From Zelopaecilomyces penicillatus (taxonomy: Eukaryota > Ascomycota > Sordariomycetes > Hypocreales > Pseudodiploosporaceae): a DNA stretch of 64,000 nt. Position numbers and translations under genes: made by a program. Positions 1 through 10,432 of this stretch are shown here, one piece after another. How positions within the stretch are numbered: the stretch's first letter is position 1; each line of letters begins with the position of its first letter. The stretch covers positions 1,488,001 through 1,552,000 of the forward strand of contig VCCP01000001.1 of NCBI GenBank assembly GCA_005765155.1, given 5' to 3'. The notes below the pieces were generated by a model that saw nothing but the letters and a program-made list of their open reading frames with translations, was not told the origin of the DNA and ran no database searches.

Positions 1-263
1 AAACTCACGTCTTTCTATATCTTCCCTCGGGGGTTCTATAGGATGTACGCTATGAGGCAAATGATGGAGTCTTGGGTCTGGTATGAGGGCTGGAAACTCG
101 GACAGTACAGTGATCAGAGTCTTTCTTTAGTTTTATGTAATTTTCTACTTGTTACTATCAAATTGTTAGTCCCTAACTCATGGCTATCTATAAAGTCTAT
201 CATGGAGAATGAGCAATATCTTTCGAGTGCTTCCGCATACGAGGTACCCCTACCAGATCAACT

Positions 264-1310
264 TCACTGTGGCAATGCAGCGTGTATAGTTACGGTTAAA
301 TAGTAAAACCCATCCTGCCAAACGCGATAGCTGGCGCTGTGAAAGCCTTGCGCTGTAAAGTCGCCCAGCATTCGGGCAATCATCAAGACAGCAAAGGAAC
401 CTTGGTCGACGAGACTAAGCAGGTTCCGCCAACTCAGGCCGAAATGGGCATCACCGATGTGAACAGCCAAGGCAATACTGCTAGCAGCAGAACCAACATC
501 TGGCGAAAGACCAACTCGGAGAATGGCATTACCACCGTCGTGGGCAGCGGCGCCAATCATGCCAGCAATCGTGTGAGGCGTGCCCTGGCCCAGCTGGTAA
601 TGCATGGGACCAATGATTGGGGGGATGCCATTGGTTCGGTAGATCTCAAATGCGAAACCGGCGAATTCCATAGTTCTGATGTAGGTGCCAATTCCGGGGA
701 CTGATGGCCCGGCACGAGCTGAGATGGCTTTGTTGTTGTTGTCGTTATTGCCATTGTCATCATTGCCATCAGCGTGCTGCGTCTCCAAGATATCCTGATG
801 ATAAGAATCTACCCCTGTCTCTTCTTCCGTCTCTTCTGCTGCCCCTGCGCGAGCAACTGAAACCAAGACATCTCTGGCGTGCTGCCTCTCGATCATGTCA
901 TTGCCTCCCGCCGTAACCACGTCCGAGTCAACATCGCGCTTTCTCCCTGAACCAGAAACGATATTCATATTCAACCAGCCTTTATCAAAGTAGATGTATC
1001 CGCTCTGGCACTTCTTTGTCATGTCGCTATAGGCTTTCATGATATCCTTGAAGGGGACTGATCGGCCATCAGACTTCCACTCAGCGGTACAGTCGCGGTA
1101 TTTGTAGGTTTGCTTATAGTTGACGATGGAAACAAACTCCTTCTTTCCATCGAGGTAGATGGACTGTGTAACTAGAGCAAGGAAAGCGACATCGCAATTC
1201 TCGTTGAATCGGGAAGAGCGCGGGGACCAACAGCCATTTGTGACTTTGGCAGCCTCAGCAGCAGAGGCGACCAAGAGGGCAATCACCAAGGCTCCCGTGG
1301 CACGGAGCAT
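264..1310 (-). CDS. Secreted protein of unknown function with four N-terminal cysteines and a Kex2-like site
   Basis: Single-exon reading frame of 348 codons. I start it at the ATG at 1308-1310 because that Met is followed directly by a classic signal peptide (short polar start, Leu/Val/Ala-rich core, cleavage near the AEA of residues 18-20); the frame stays open upstream but that part is Lys/Ile-rich and lies in a T-rich leader. The first ~100 mature residues carry Cys27, Cys39, Cys74 and Cys101, enough for two disulfides. A tribasic RKR at 123-125 looks like a Kex2 processing site. An Asp/Asn-rich linker follows, then a Gly/Ala-rich C-terminal half without cysteines. The layout resembles a two-module secreted effector or proprotein, but I recognise no family and assign no function. 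It is the first gene in the window, with a long spacer behind it. Confidence 0.7.
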   Translation of the reverse strand: MLRATGALVIALLVASAAEAAKVTNGCWSPRSSRFNENCDVAFLALVTQSIYLDGKKEFVSIVNYKQTYKYRDCTAEWKSDGRSVPFKDIMKAYSDMTKKCQSGYIYFDKGWLNMNIVSGSGRKRDVDSDVVTAGGNDMIERQHARDVLVSVARAGAAEETEEETGVDSYHQDILETQHADGNDDNGNNDNNNKAISARAGPSVPGIGTYIRTMEFAGFAFEIYRTNGIPPIIGPMHYQLGQGTPHTIAGMIGAAAHDGGNAILRVGLSPDVGSAASSIALAVHIGDAHFGLSWRNLLSLVDQGSFAVLMIARMLGDFTAQGFHSASYRVWQDGFYYLTVTIHAALPQ

Positions 1311-3163
1311 ATTGGCAGGATGAATGAAGGAGTTTTCAAAGGGGGCTTTTGTTGGATGAAATGCTGGTATGCCTTTGTTGAAGATTTGAAGGATAAGGCG
1401 CAGGATGTTGATTTTATATCTATTTTTTATTTTTTTATTTTCTCTTTTCCTTCCTTCATATCCACATTCAGACAGCACCAACTCTAGCTCCCAGTCTGAC
1501 AACAGGGTATATCTTTCCTAGCTCGCAATGCAGTCGTCCAGTTCGTCATGGTCTCTTCCCTAAACTGGACGGTTGGATCGAAATCAATAAGCACGTTTCT
1601 CTCTGCGGCTCCCAAGTGGGATTTTCTTACATATATCGGAGCTAATCAGGTCCCAGCTTTGCTCTCTTTGTCCCACATAGGTTCGTTCCAAGAGAGTAAG
1701 CTTACAGGATAGTGCACATAGCTAAAATAGTGATGACGGTGATTGACTCAGTGCCATTGAAGAATGCGCAGCTTTAGGGTGGAATATGCAGATTAAGCTT
1801 GGAGCATCCGTATTAATGCCAAAAGTAGAATAACAAGGCCATTCGGCTTCTGTCTAAAGTGGGTGGGTGGTGGTTCGTCCGAAGAGCTAAAAATTGGCGT
1901 CACTTACAAATCATCGCGTAAGAATTCCCAACCCTCAGGAATACGGAGCTCGCGCCGCCAGTAGGGATAATTTATCCGACCATGTTTGCAAGACCCGAGC
2001 CATTGTTTTGACAGGTCTCCCGTGCGGGTGATCGACATGGGCTATACCTACCTTGGAGTACTCATCCTCGCCGTAGCTATCATCAATTATGACGGGGATA
2101 GGTGACAGGCTTCATTCTCATTGCTCTGCGTGTTGTTAATCATTTGTGAGACGTTTGACGTATGCAGCTAAGCAAAAGGTGGTGGCCTACATACATGGGG
2201 CGGCTGTCAGAATAGACATGAATCAATTGGGTGTTAACAACAGCCTGTAAGTAAAATTTGGTTGCTTTGATGAAGTCCTAGACTCCCAGCTACTCCATCA
2301 TTCCCCCTGGCTTTTGCTAGTTGCTTACTTTGAATGCTTCTACTACAAAGTTTGCCTCAATTTGGAATGCCGAGAGAACCTGGCTGCGCGTTGCTGAGAG
2401 TGATGCCAGAGTTGTCGTCGACACACGACCGCACAAGGTCAAGCACACCGTATTCCTCAGTAGTTTCACTTCTCTCATCTTTTCCTTCGGATTCTTGAAA
2501 GACCGCAACACATGTTTCGATATACCTTTATGAGAGAGTGGGTTCCACATATAGTAGTCGTATCGCATGGGAAATATCCCAACCCAGCGAGTCGCCACTG
2601 CAGTAGCAACCACCTCGGTTCATAGATCGTTAAAACCTAGTCAACAGACTCATCTCAGAAAACACCACTTATTCTAGCGAGACGTTATAAGGTCAACAAC
2701 TGTGCCTTTTATCTTTAATACAAAAGACATGCATTGTTGCATTAAATGACGCCATTAGTACAGCCGCACTTACAAAGCGCAGCCGGAGCGCGCCTCTCGA
2801 GTCAAGCATTGCTTAGCAATTTTCCCAGCCCTCTAATGACCAAATTCACGACCAGCTGTACAGATATGCGCGTGCAGGCGTTAATTCACCTGCAAACTCA
2901 AAAGCACCGCCCGTCGTGTTTCGTGATTGAAGTGATTGGATGAAAACGGTTATTACAGCCTCTCTTATCCCGAAGCAAACCGGCAGCTACGCCCTTTGTG
3001 CGACAAACGACCAACACCACGCCTACTAAGTGAATTGTCGTATTTATTAGTCTTCAATACTGTTACACCAGCAACTTCATTCATAAAGCAGCAGCAGCAA
3101 TAGTAACAGAAAATAATAACCCTAGACAACACCTCCATACAAGAAATCCAACCCTACACAATC
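1311..3163. other. Intergenic region, no supported gene
   Basis: About 1.85 kb between two divergently transcribed genes. The part next to the secreted-protein gene is T-rich (runs near 1410-1440), like a fungal leader. Small frames occur around 2317-2613 on both strands but have no recognisable domain or good splice structure. The last 150 bases before 3164 are A-rich and CA-rich, as expected for a fungal 5' leader. Confidence 0.6.
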
Positions 3164-4009
3164 ATGGCGGCATCCATCAACGAGACGGCCAAAGCCTTAA
3201 AGGCCCTCCACAAGCCAGGATCGCCCATCATCTTCTCCAATGTCTGGGACCTGCCGTCTCTCAACGCCCTCGCGTCGCTCAACAGTGGAGAGTCTAAGCC
3301 CGTAAAGGCCATCGCCACGGCCTCGTGGGCCCTCGCGGCCTGCCACGGCATCAACGACGAGGACCTGTCCATGGACCAGAACCTCGACGCCATCCGCAAA
3401 ATCGGGGCAGCCGCCGCCAAGGCGAACCTCCCGCTAAGCGTAGACCTTCAGGACGGCTATGGAACCAACATCGAGGCCGTTGTCACAGCTGCAATCAAAG
3501 CTGGTGCGGTCGGCGCCAACATTGAAGACAGCATCCCCTCAGCTGGGTTTGGCGCTGGTTTTGCAGGATCCCTCTACGACGCCGACGACCAAGTACGGCG
3601 TCTCAAATCCGCGCTCAAAGCTGCCGCCGCTGCCGGATGTCCGGACTTTGTGCTCAACGCTCGGTGCGACGTCTTCCGGCTGGACGACTCGCCCGATCTT
3701 GACGAGGAGACAAGGATGACGGAGGCACTGAAGCGGGGCAGAGCCTACTTGGAAGCCGGTGCCACAACCGTCTTCTACTGGGGCGGCAGACCTCGAGGAA
3801 CTACGACTGGGGTTGTGCAGAGATTGGTACGGGAATTGGGTGGGAGGGTGGCTGTTTTGCTGTCAGCGAAACCTGAAGCCCACACAACGGCGGAGCTGGC
3901 GAAGATCGGCGTTGCCCGAATCAGTGTTGGCCCAAGCCTCTTCCTAGTGGCTATGGAAGCGTTTAAAAAGACGGCGCTGAATACTCTTAACGGAGGTGGG
4001 CTATCTTAA
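3164..4009 (+). CDS. Isocitrate lyase/PEP mutase-family protein
   Basis: Uninterrupted 281-residue protein with the fold signature of the PEP mutase/isocitrate lyase superfamily. The N-terminal part has the PIIFSNVWDLPS strand-loop usual in the family. A metal-binding segment SVDLQDGYG (about residues 91-99) is followed by VGANIEDS (about 118-125), which supplies the acidic residues that hold Mg2+ and the enolate-like intermediate. NARCDVFR (about 165-172) is the conserved Asn-Ala-Arg motif. The family cleaves or forms C-C or P-C bonds on oxaloacetate, 2-methylisocitrate or phosphonopyruvate-like substrates. The cysteine of true isocitrate lyases (KKCGH) is absent, so the substrate is open; oxaloacetate-type hydrolase or lyase chemistry is one possibility. 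Length fits the short, single-domain fungal members. The ATG at 3164 sits in a good context (ATCATGG). Probably cytosolic, since no targeting peptide is seen. Confidence 0.85.
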   Translation: MAASINETAKALKALHKPGSPIIFSNVWDLPSLNALASLNSGESKPVKAIATASWALAACHGINDEDLSMDQNLDAIRKIGAAAAKANLPLSVDLQDGYGTNIEAVVTAAIKAGAVGANIEDSIPSAGFGAGFAGSLYDADDQVRRLKSALKAAAAAGCPDFVLNARCDVFRLDDSPDLDEETRMTEALKRGRAYLEAGATTVFYWGGRPRGTTTGVVQRLVRELGGRVAVLLSAKPEAHTTAELAKIGVARISVGPSLFLVAMEAFKKTALNTLNGGGLS

Positions 4010-4149
4010 TAGGTGAATTGAGTTGAGAGTTTGTGGAATTTCTAATGAATAATGCCAATCAATAAGAAACATGCATTGTTGTTCGATATTTACTCAGATG
4101 GCGCATCACCATAAGTCATACTCGCTGTAACATTCAAAAACAGCTTAAT

Positions 4150-5094
4150 TCACAACTCGGAATGCTGCTTCCGTTTCTTCTCTCCCCGAGCGACAAACAA
4201 TTGCTGCTCACCATGCAGCTCATCCGGCACCGCAGTCCTCGAAGGAAACCATTTCCACCCCCACTCGTCCAACCCAGCCTTCTCAAATGCCCCCTTCAGC
4301 TCCATCTCTGTAAAACCTAGCCTTGTGATTGTATGTTGTGCTGGGAAGTCGCCGCTCATTGGAGGCATCGTACAACCGCTTTCCGACGGATCAACCCAGT
4401 CCACAATGACGACAACGCCATTATCCCCGAGCCTTTCTGCCAGCTTCTGTATCATATTTTCTGCGCTTTCAACATGATGAAGGGCCATGCTCATGACGAT
4501 GAGGTCAAAGCCTTTGTACTCCGCAGAGTCAAGCTCAGACGAGGATGGAGTAGAGTGTTCTAGGAGGTTGCCCTGGATAGCGTGCATTCTGGCTGGGGAA
4601 AATCCTTCCTTTTCAGCGAGAAGATTATACTGTTGAACCATGCCGGAGGATACATCCATTCCACGAGATACCGGAATAATTGAACATAACGCCTAGAGAG
4701 AAAGGGTAAGCTGGGGCCGCGTGATGATAGATGGTAGTTAAGTTTGCATACCCGAGACACAAGGCCGTTGCCACAAGCATAGTCGAGCATCTTGGGATTA
4801 TGCGATGCATTGATATCACTGTATTTTTTGACACCAAACCATTCAAAATTATTTTTCAACTCATTAGAAATTTGCTCGCTGAGCTGCACAATCCATGGCA
4901 TGTCAAACACTGTAGTGGCGACGGCACTATGTATCGTGTAATTCAGCGTCTCTGTCAACGAAATAGCCAAATAATCATATAGAGTCCACGTGGTTTACTT
5001 ACTCAAAATGGTCTCTATTGCGGTCTCCCAACGTTGTTCCATCATGTTGGTGATGATGGCCGTGACGATGATCGTGGTGTTGGTGGTGCGCCAT
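4150..5094 (-). CDS. Class I SAM-dependent methyltransferase with a His-rich N-terminus
   Basis: Three exons read by eye: 5003-5094, 4752-4926 and 4150-4692. The introns have GTAAGT and GTATGC donors, and the second acceptor is CTCTCTAG. The joined frame gives about 269 residues. The first ~20 residues are almost all His with Asp, Gln, Gly, a possible metal-binding tail seen in related fungal methyltransferases. Motif I is LDYACGNGLVSR (about 77-88), followed by an acidic post-I residue in GMDVSSGMV. LIVMSMALHHVE is motif IV, and a VVIVDWVD strand is motif V/VI. The family transfers a methyl group from SAM to a small molecule or protein; the acceptor cannot be read from the sequence. An alternative start at 5045 with another acceptor would make a shorter protein, but the chosen splice restores the NRDHFD-type segment common in homologues. 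Its 3' end faces the PEP mutase-family gene tail to tail. Confidence 0.8.
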
Positions 5095-5631
5095 TGTCAA
5101 AGACAGATTTATAGTGAGGAGGTGGGTCAGAAGAAAGCTGAAAAATCCTCTTAACATGCAGAATATCGAGTTGATTATTTATGAAAAAGAGCTGATATGC
5201 TTGTGTCATGGATCTTTTTGCTGTATTTATACACAACTTAGTTTTGGAAAAGTCACCGGAATGTCGCCGGCGAGATTTCAATATGTGGCATATCCGGAGA
5301 AAGGCATGACCAAATACAAATTGATCCTCAAAAACCGTTAGAATTTCCGCCTGAAGAAGTAGACTCTAAAGTCATTGACAATAGGAACAAAGAGGGAATA
5401 AATGAGCTAGTAGTAATCCTTACAAGGACTGAGTTCAATGCCCCTTGTTTTCCGAGGGAGGGAACGCCTAATATAGTCTATATGGTTACAACTTTTCAAG
5501 AAACTCCCTTCGTTCCTCTAGTTGCATTTGCTACATTTGCTGCAAAAAATGTGCCGCTGTCATATCCGTCAACAAATCGATTTCCCCCTGTGCCCAAACA
5601 CCAAAAAAAAAACCAAAAAAGAAATACCTCG
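5095..5631. other. Intergenic region between methyltransferase and regulator
   Basis: Promoter of the methyltransferase and 3' flank of the transcription factor. It is AT-rich. An A-rich tract near 5603-5622 lies just past the regulator stop. No gene is supported. Confidence 0.5.
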
Positions 5632-8297
5632 TCACCTAGATCCCCCACCAAGGAGCATGTCTCTGCATACACCCAGCCGTTGTTGTGCCTCCAACAAAAG
5701 CTCCGTATCGCCCTCCTCAAGTATGCCTTGCATCACCTCCAAGAGTTCGGGAAGACCTTCATAAAGCATGGCAGCTGTTCTCTCATCCAACTCAGCTAAT
5801 GAGGCTACACCAGACACATATTCTACCATTCGTGAATAGCTGCTCTGTCCAAGCTGCGATGTCCGTAGCGGAAATCCTTTGCCAGGGGGTCGCCCGAGCG
5901 CCTGAACAAAAGCCCATATTGCCAATACGGCATAATACATGATCCATGGTCGGTGCGGGTCCGGCTCGTTGCGAATGGAATACTGCACCGCACCGCCTTC
6001 CACTTGGTGGGGACTGTTGCGTCGTCTTGGATGAGGGTCAACTAGTACACGATAAAGGAGCTTGAAAGCATGGAGAATGGCATGCCGAGTTGATGCCAGA
6101 CTTGCCCACGCACTCATACGCTTAACAGCATTGGCATAATCCCGTGACGAAACCTTTCGCCCAAGCAAGCGCTTGGCTCCGGCATAAACCTGGCAGTCGA
6201 CAATATCGGCATGGAGGCTTATATGAGCCAAGTGAAACAGTAGTGAGGCGCTATTAATGGGTCCATTGGCAATGCCACGCTGGCCAGGCCCCTCGGAGAT
6301 AGAATCAGACATGGCAACATCAAAGCTTCCCTTCCAATTGTCAAAAGCCCTCAGCAGCAATTTCCGCCAGTTGTCATGAGTTTCCGTCGAAGGGGTCCGT
6401 AGATCTAGCCATTTTAAATGTGTTTCGCGATGACTCAAATGCCAACCCACGCTCAAGAGCCCAGATATGATGATCATACGACCAAAAGAATGAGTTTTAA
6501 CTTCCTTGCCGTGCAGAGCGCTTTTGAGACCGTCCAAAAATGAGACTTGCTTGACACCATACATGCGGAAATTGGCATCGAGTTGGCGAACCACATCGGG
6601 GCTGTTTGCCGTCCACAGATTGTCGTCACATGGAAGTGGTAACCGGATTTCGTGGGCTGCCATGTCAGCTGTGTGACCAAACATTGCGGCATGGATGATG
6701 TCGAGCATGAAAGCGGCAAAAACAACTCTGTGCATCGATTCAGTCTCCGCCCATCGAGTCCACCAAGTCCGAGAATCAAGCGCCATGCCTCCATTCTGTC
6801 GTTCCGACCCCATGCTAGTATCTGGCTCCGGGGGCGATTCGCTGCCTGTCCTCCCAATTAGAGGGCTGCCACGCCGAAGGAGGGTCAAGAAAGCCGGATG
6901 ATAAATATGGGCTCTTTCATGCAGCTTCCTTGACGAGTAGAGCTTCTCATAAAACTCGACCAAAAGTAGAGCCTGCGCGACCCACAGTTCAGCAGGCGGC
7001 GCGGAGTCATCAGAGGTCAATATTTCCCACCTGACACAACAGATGATGACATCGGAAAATGCGCTATACTCCGACAACTGCCCGGTCGTGTCTCTGCTTC
7101 GTAGGGACACTGCTCCAAGGGCAATCATGACAAGGAGGAGAAACACGGGACATCGATTTGTGGAAAAGGTGTGCTGATGAATAATGGGGAGCCGCGGTGA
7201 CACATTGTCCCAAAAGTCCTTTAGGCAATCCCTCATCATATCCAAGTTCAAGGCTGGCAAATCGCCACCGCTCTCAATGACCAGGTTGGGCATGAAGCTT
7301 TCATATCTCGGCTGCTTTTTACGAAACACCTGAAACCAATGTAATAATTCCTGGCGCCTAGGCTCGGTAATCCAATCATCTGGTGCCTCTGCGTATCGTG
7401 TCGCATGGTCCATCGGGGACAAGCTTGTGAGAGAATCGTAGTCATAGTGGATGTTGTTGTTGAACGTAGACTCGAGTCCCCCTTCGAGGAATGGAAGGCT
7501 GGCCATGCTGAACTCATTGTATGTCGTCTGAGGATCAAATAACCAAGCGGCAAAGTTACCCTGAGACATTGCTTCATCCGACGGATATGCCACGTTTGGA
7601 AAGGGAACCATAGTAGAAGGTTCTGGAGGAGCAGGCGCATCGGCGCCATAGAAGTCCTGCCCATGGCGCATCATGCTCGCCGGAGGTGCCCTATCGTCCA
7701 ACGCCGATGCCCAAGCTGAACCTTGATTCGATCGGCTCGCAGGCCCATGGTTATGAGCCACATGAGTCGACCCGGTGTTCGACTCTGGTGTCAACAGAAT
7801 GGCAGCATCATGAGGCCCGTGGGAGGTGGGATGGTGGTGACTATATGCCGCTTGTGACTCTGCATGACGATGGTACGCCTCGGGAATTGAAGTGTCGCCA
7901 AGTGTCTCGAAGCTGGGGATGCGATTTCTAGGGGTGTATGATGAGGTGTGGCGCTTCTTGTGGCGAGCCAGCAGGTCGAGTCGGACAAACTTCTGGTCAC
8001 AATCGCCAATGTCGCATCGATAAATGTCCTTGGGGTTGTCTGCACAGCGAGCGGCATTGGTTAGTTTGAGGGTCTTGGATCAATCAGACGCCACAGGTTG
8101 TTTGCTGCAGACAAGAAAAGCAAGCAACTGGGCGACTTACGGTTTAATTGATGGCGCTGCAAGTGCTCAGCTCTCGAGTAGATCTTGTCGCATCCAGCAT
8201 GCTCACAGACGAAGCGGCGCGGAGCACCTTTGCGACTGGCGCGTTTGTATGCGGCAGCGCTGGAACCGATGCTGTGAGAAGACCGCGGTGATGCCAT
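5632..8297 (-). CDS. C2H2 zinc-finger transcription factor with fungal-specific (fungal_trans) domain
   Basis: Two exons, 8141-8297 and 5632-8039, with a GTAAGT donor, a CTAAC branch site and a GTGCAG acceptor; 854 residues. Two tandem C2H2 fingers lie within the first ~80 residues. Finger 1 begins CEHAGC and its last zinc-ligand His is encoded by the codon split across the intron (C|AC). Finger 2 begins CDIGDC and ends HKKRH. Both have C-x4-C-x12-H-x3-H spacing. The long C-terminal part is rich in the helices of the fungal_trans middle-homology region, with ELLHWFQVFRKKQP near the start and an IIHQHTF segment. Proteins of this layout bind DNA through the two fingers and act as nuclear regulators of carbon or secondary metabolism; the targets here are unknown. 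The start is the ATG at 8297; no in-frame ATG precedes it in the short open stretch. Confidence 0.88.
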
Positions 8298-8303
8298 CAA
8301 CAC

Positions 8304-9429
8304 ATATGTTCATTCGTTCATGCCGGCCGAGCGTCTGGTGAAATTGAGTGTCTTGTCTTATCCCCGCGGATGTCTAGGTGCAACGCGGCACGGCAATGCA
8401 GCTTGCGGCAGGTTGGTGGAGGGAATCGGCGGCGGTGACTTAAGTTACGTGGAGGAGAATGTAGAAAGAAGGGTGGATTAGCCAGGGAAGTCCCAGACAT
8501 TTTCTGGGGTGACCCCCACGAAGGCCTGCTGTCGGAGCATGGGAAGGAAGGTACGGCGTGATTACAGGAAGAAATGCTGAGGATGGTGCGGAGGAAGGTG
8601 CGGTTGCGTTGTCGCTGCGTGGGGGCCAAAGCCTCTCTGCCCCCCTTCAGTCTGGACTGAAGACGACGTTTCCCCTTGCCTTTCCTTTCCCCTCTGCTAT
8701 TCATAGTACGGAGTACAGCACTCTACAACGTGACTAGCAGCCTCCTTGTCCGGCCTAGCCGACTGACCGAGTCAGGTTGAAAGTGATGGATTGCTGCCAA
8801 GCTCCAGCTCACGTGCGCATGCCCATGTTGAGCAAGAATGGGCAACGCTCTTGTTTTCAGGGCCTCAACCCATGAGATCTGAACAGCAGCTGCTAACACG
8901 AATGTCCTGCAGGAATCCTTGCGCAGTTTCTCGGCCGTCAACCTCGGAGGAACCATCCATCTCATGAACCCCTGTCAAGCGGCAAGCAGCCACCAAGACT
9001 CGCCATTTGCTGGCTTGCCAAAAGTTCATGGTGTAGAATTACGGCTATCGGGCCTGTCACCCCACACGTCCAAACTTCCAACCGTTAGCTCTGCCCCAGA
9101 TCCCCAGAAATTACAGGGCTCCGATTTGCTATGTCACCAACCGTGGGTAGTGTTATTAAACACCGTTGTCCGATTATGAGTGTCGCACATGTGTATCAGT
9201 GACGGTAAAACATAGTCGACTCGATGTCGCCATATGCTAACTGCATGATTTTCCATCGGTTCCTCAGAGTCTTTGATAATGGCACTGTCAATTAGGTATA
9301 AAGGGTCTAGATATCATCAGCTTTTTTTCTGTAAAACAATTAATCAGTGTCTTCTATCCTTCATTCTAGCCCTTGACATTCAACCTCACATATACAGCCT
9401 AACTTCTTTTACCCATTTTATTATCTGGT
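8304..9429. other. Upstream region of the zinc-finger regulator, no gene seen
   Basis: About 1.1 kb. The 400 bases next to the regulator are GC-rich with purine-rich blocks, which fits a long 5' leader with small upstream frames. Further out, short frames appear on both strands but none has a domain or a believable splice structure. Confidence 0.5.
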
Positions 9430-10432
9430 ATCTCACAGCAATGGGGTTCTCCCCATACCTTGCGCCGTTGCAAGGGGTCTCCATTAGTACCTGGGGGTTT
9501 GTTCCAGCCACGAAAACTGTGACCATATTACCTTCAAAACGGTTCAAGAGGGCAAAGATCTCCTTTTAAAAAGGTCCGAGTCCTTCTAGGTTATCTTGGG
9601 CTTCATCATTTGTAAATACCCAATATTACAAACTAGGATCAGACAACTGTGTGCGAGACGACGAAAAGTGTAATCTCATAGAGCAGGTACATTTCACTCC
9701 TAAAAAAGTTGCTTCCAGATGCCCGAGGCTGGAAGTATATGTAACCTGACCACTCCTTCTTTTGGTAACTTGGCGAGTTGTGTCACTTCCTTCTCCTTTT
9801 TTGAAGTGGTGAAACTAGAGGCATTAGTCTCACTCACTCTATCAGGGGCCAGTAACTCTCCTGCGACCGCTCAAATATCAATCGACATTAACAGCGGTCC
9901 TAGAGCGTCATATTTCAATGACATGTGCGACTTCCCTTATAGTTTCAACTCTGACTTTGATTGTACGGCTATCAATAATTTGAACAACAACGTCAATGTG
10001 CTCATCATTGATCAGCCTGTGGGCACATTCTGGGTCGATACTCGCGCCATGGCCAAACGACACCCCCACATTGCCCAAGTAAGTATCCAACAACACATAT
10101 AGAATACGAATATACTGTTAAGTTACCGGAGATTTTATGAACAATATACAACTCTTGATCTAGACTGTTATGCATTGATTGACCGATGTCGGGAGGTTGC
10201 AAGCAGGGAGATCTGTCGGGGTGCATAGTGCATTGGGTTTCGATGGTTGTTGGAGTTGTCTTGTCCAAAGAATGACTTCGCCATGGTGTCATGGCTTGAT
10301 GATGTGGTTATCGTGGATATTTTCCCTCCCAATCTCTGGTGCAAAACACCAACAGCAACAATAGCATACCAGGGGGAGGGTTCGTTATGTGCGAGTTATA
10401 GCAAGTCTTTGTTCCAAAAGATGGCGATATAA
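9430..10432 (+). pseudogene. Relic of a secreted serine carboxypeptidase (S10 family)
   Basis: A decayed gene in more than one frame. At about 9998-10030 the translation reads NVNVLIIDQPVGTFW, matching the family motif around the oxyanion region (N-V/M-L-Y-I-D-Q-P-V-G). Upstream in the same frame, an FSFFE segment and a Ser/Gly-rich stretch sit where the family has FWFFEAR and the substrate-binding LNGGPG loop, but the Gly-Gly-Pro-Gly is lost. RHPHIAQ follows where homologues have the helix before the catalytic GESY motif, and that motif is not found. Further on (about 10140-10400), Cys-containing segments with a frameshift and stops resemble the disulfide-bearing insertion. No intact frame covers the catalytic Ser, Asp and His, so I call it non-functional. 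Exact ends are uncertain. Confidence 0.45.

Noticed and set aside
2317..2613. 98-codon minus-strand frame
   Set aside because: No recognisable domain and no supporting splice or promoter structure; opposite frame of similar length indicates chance.
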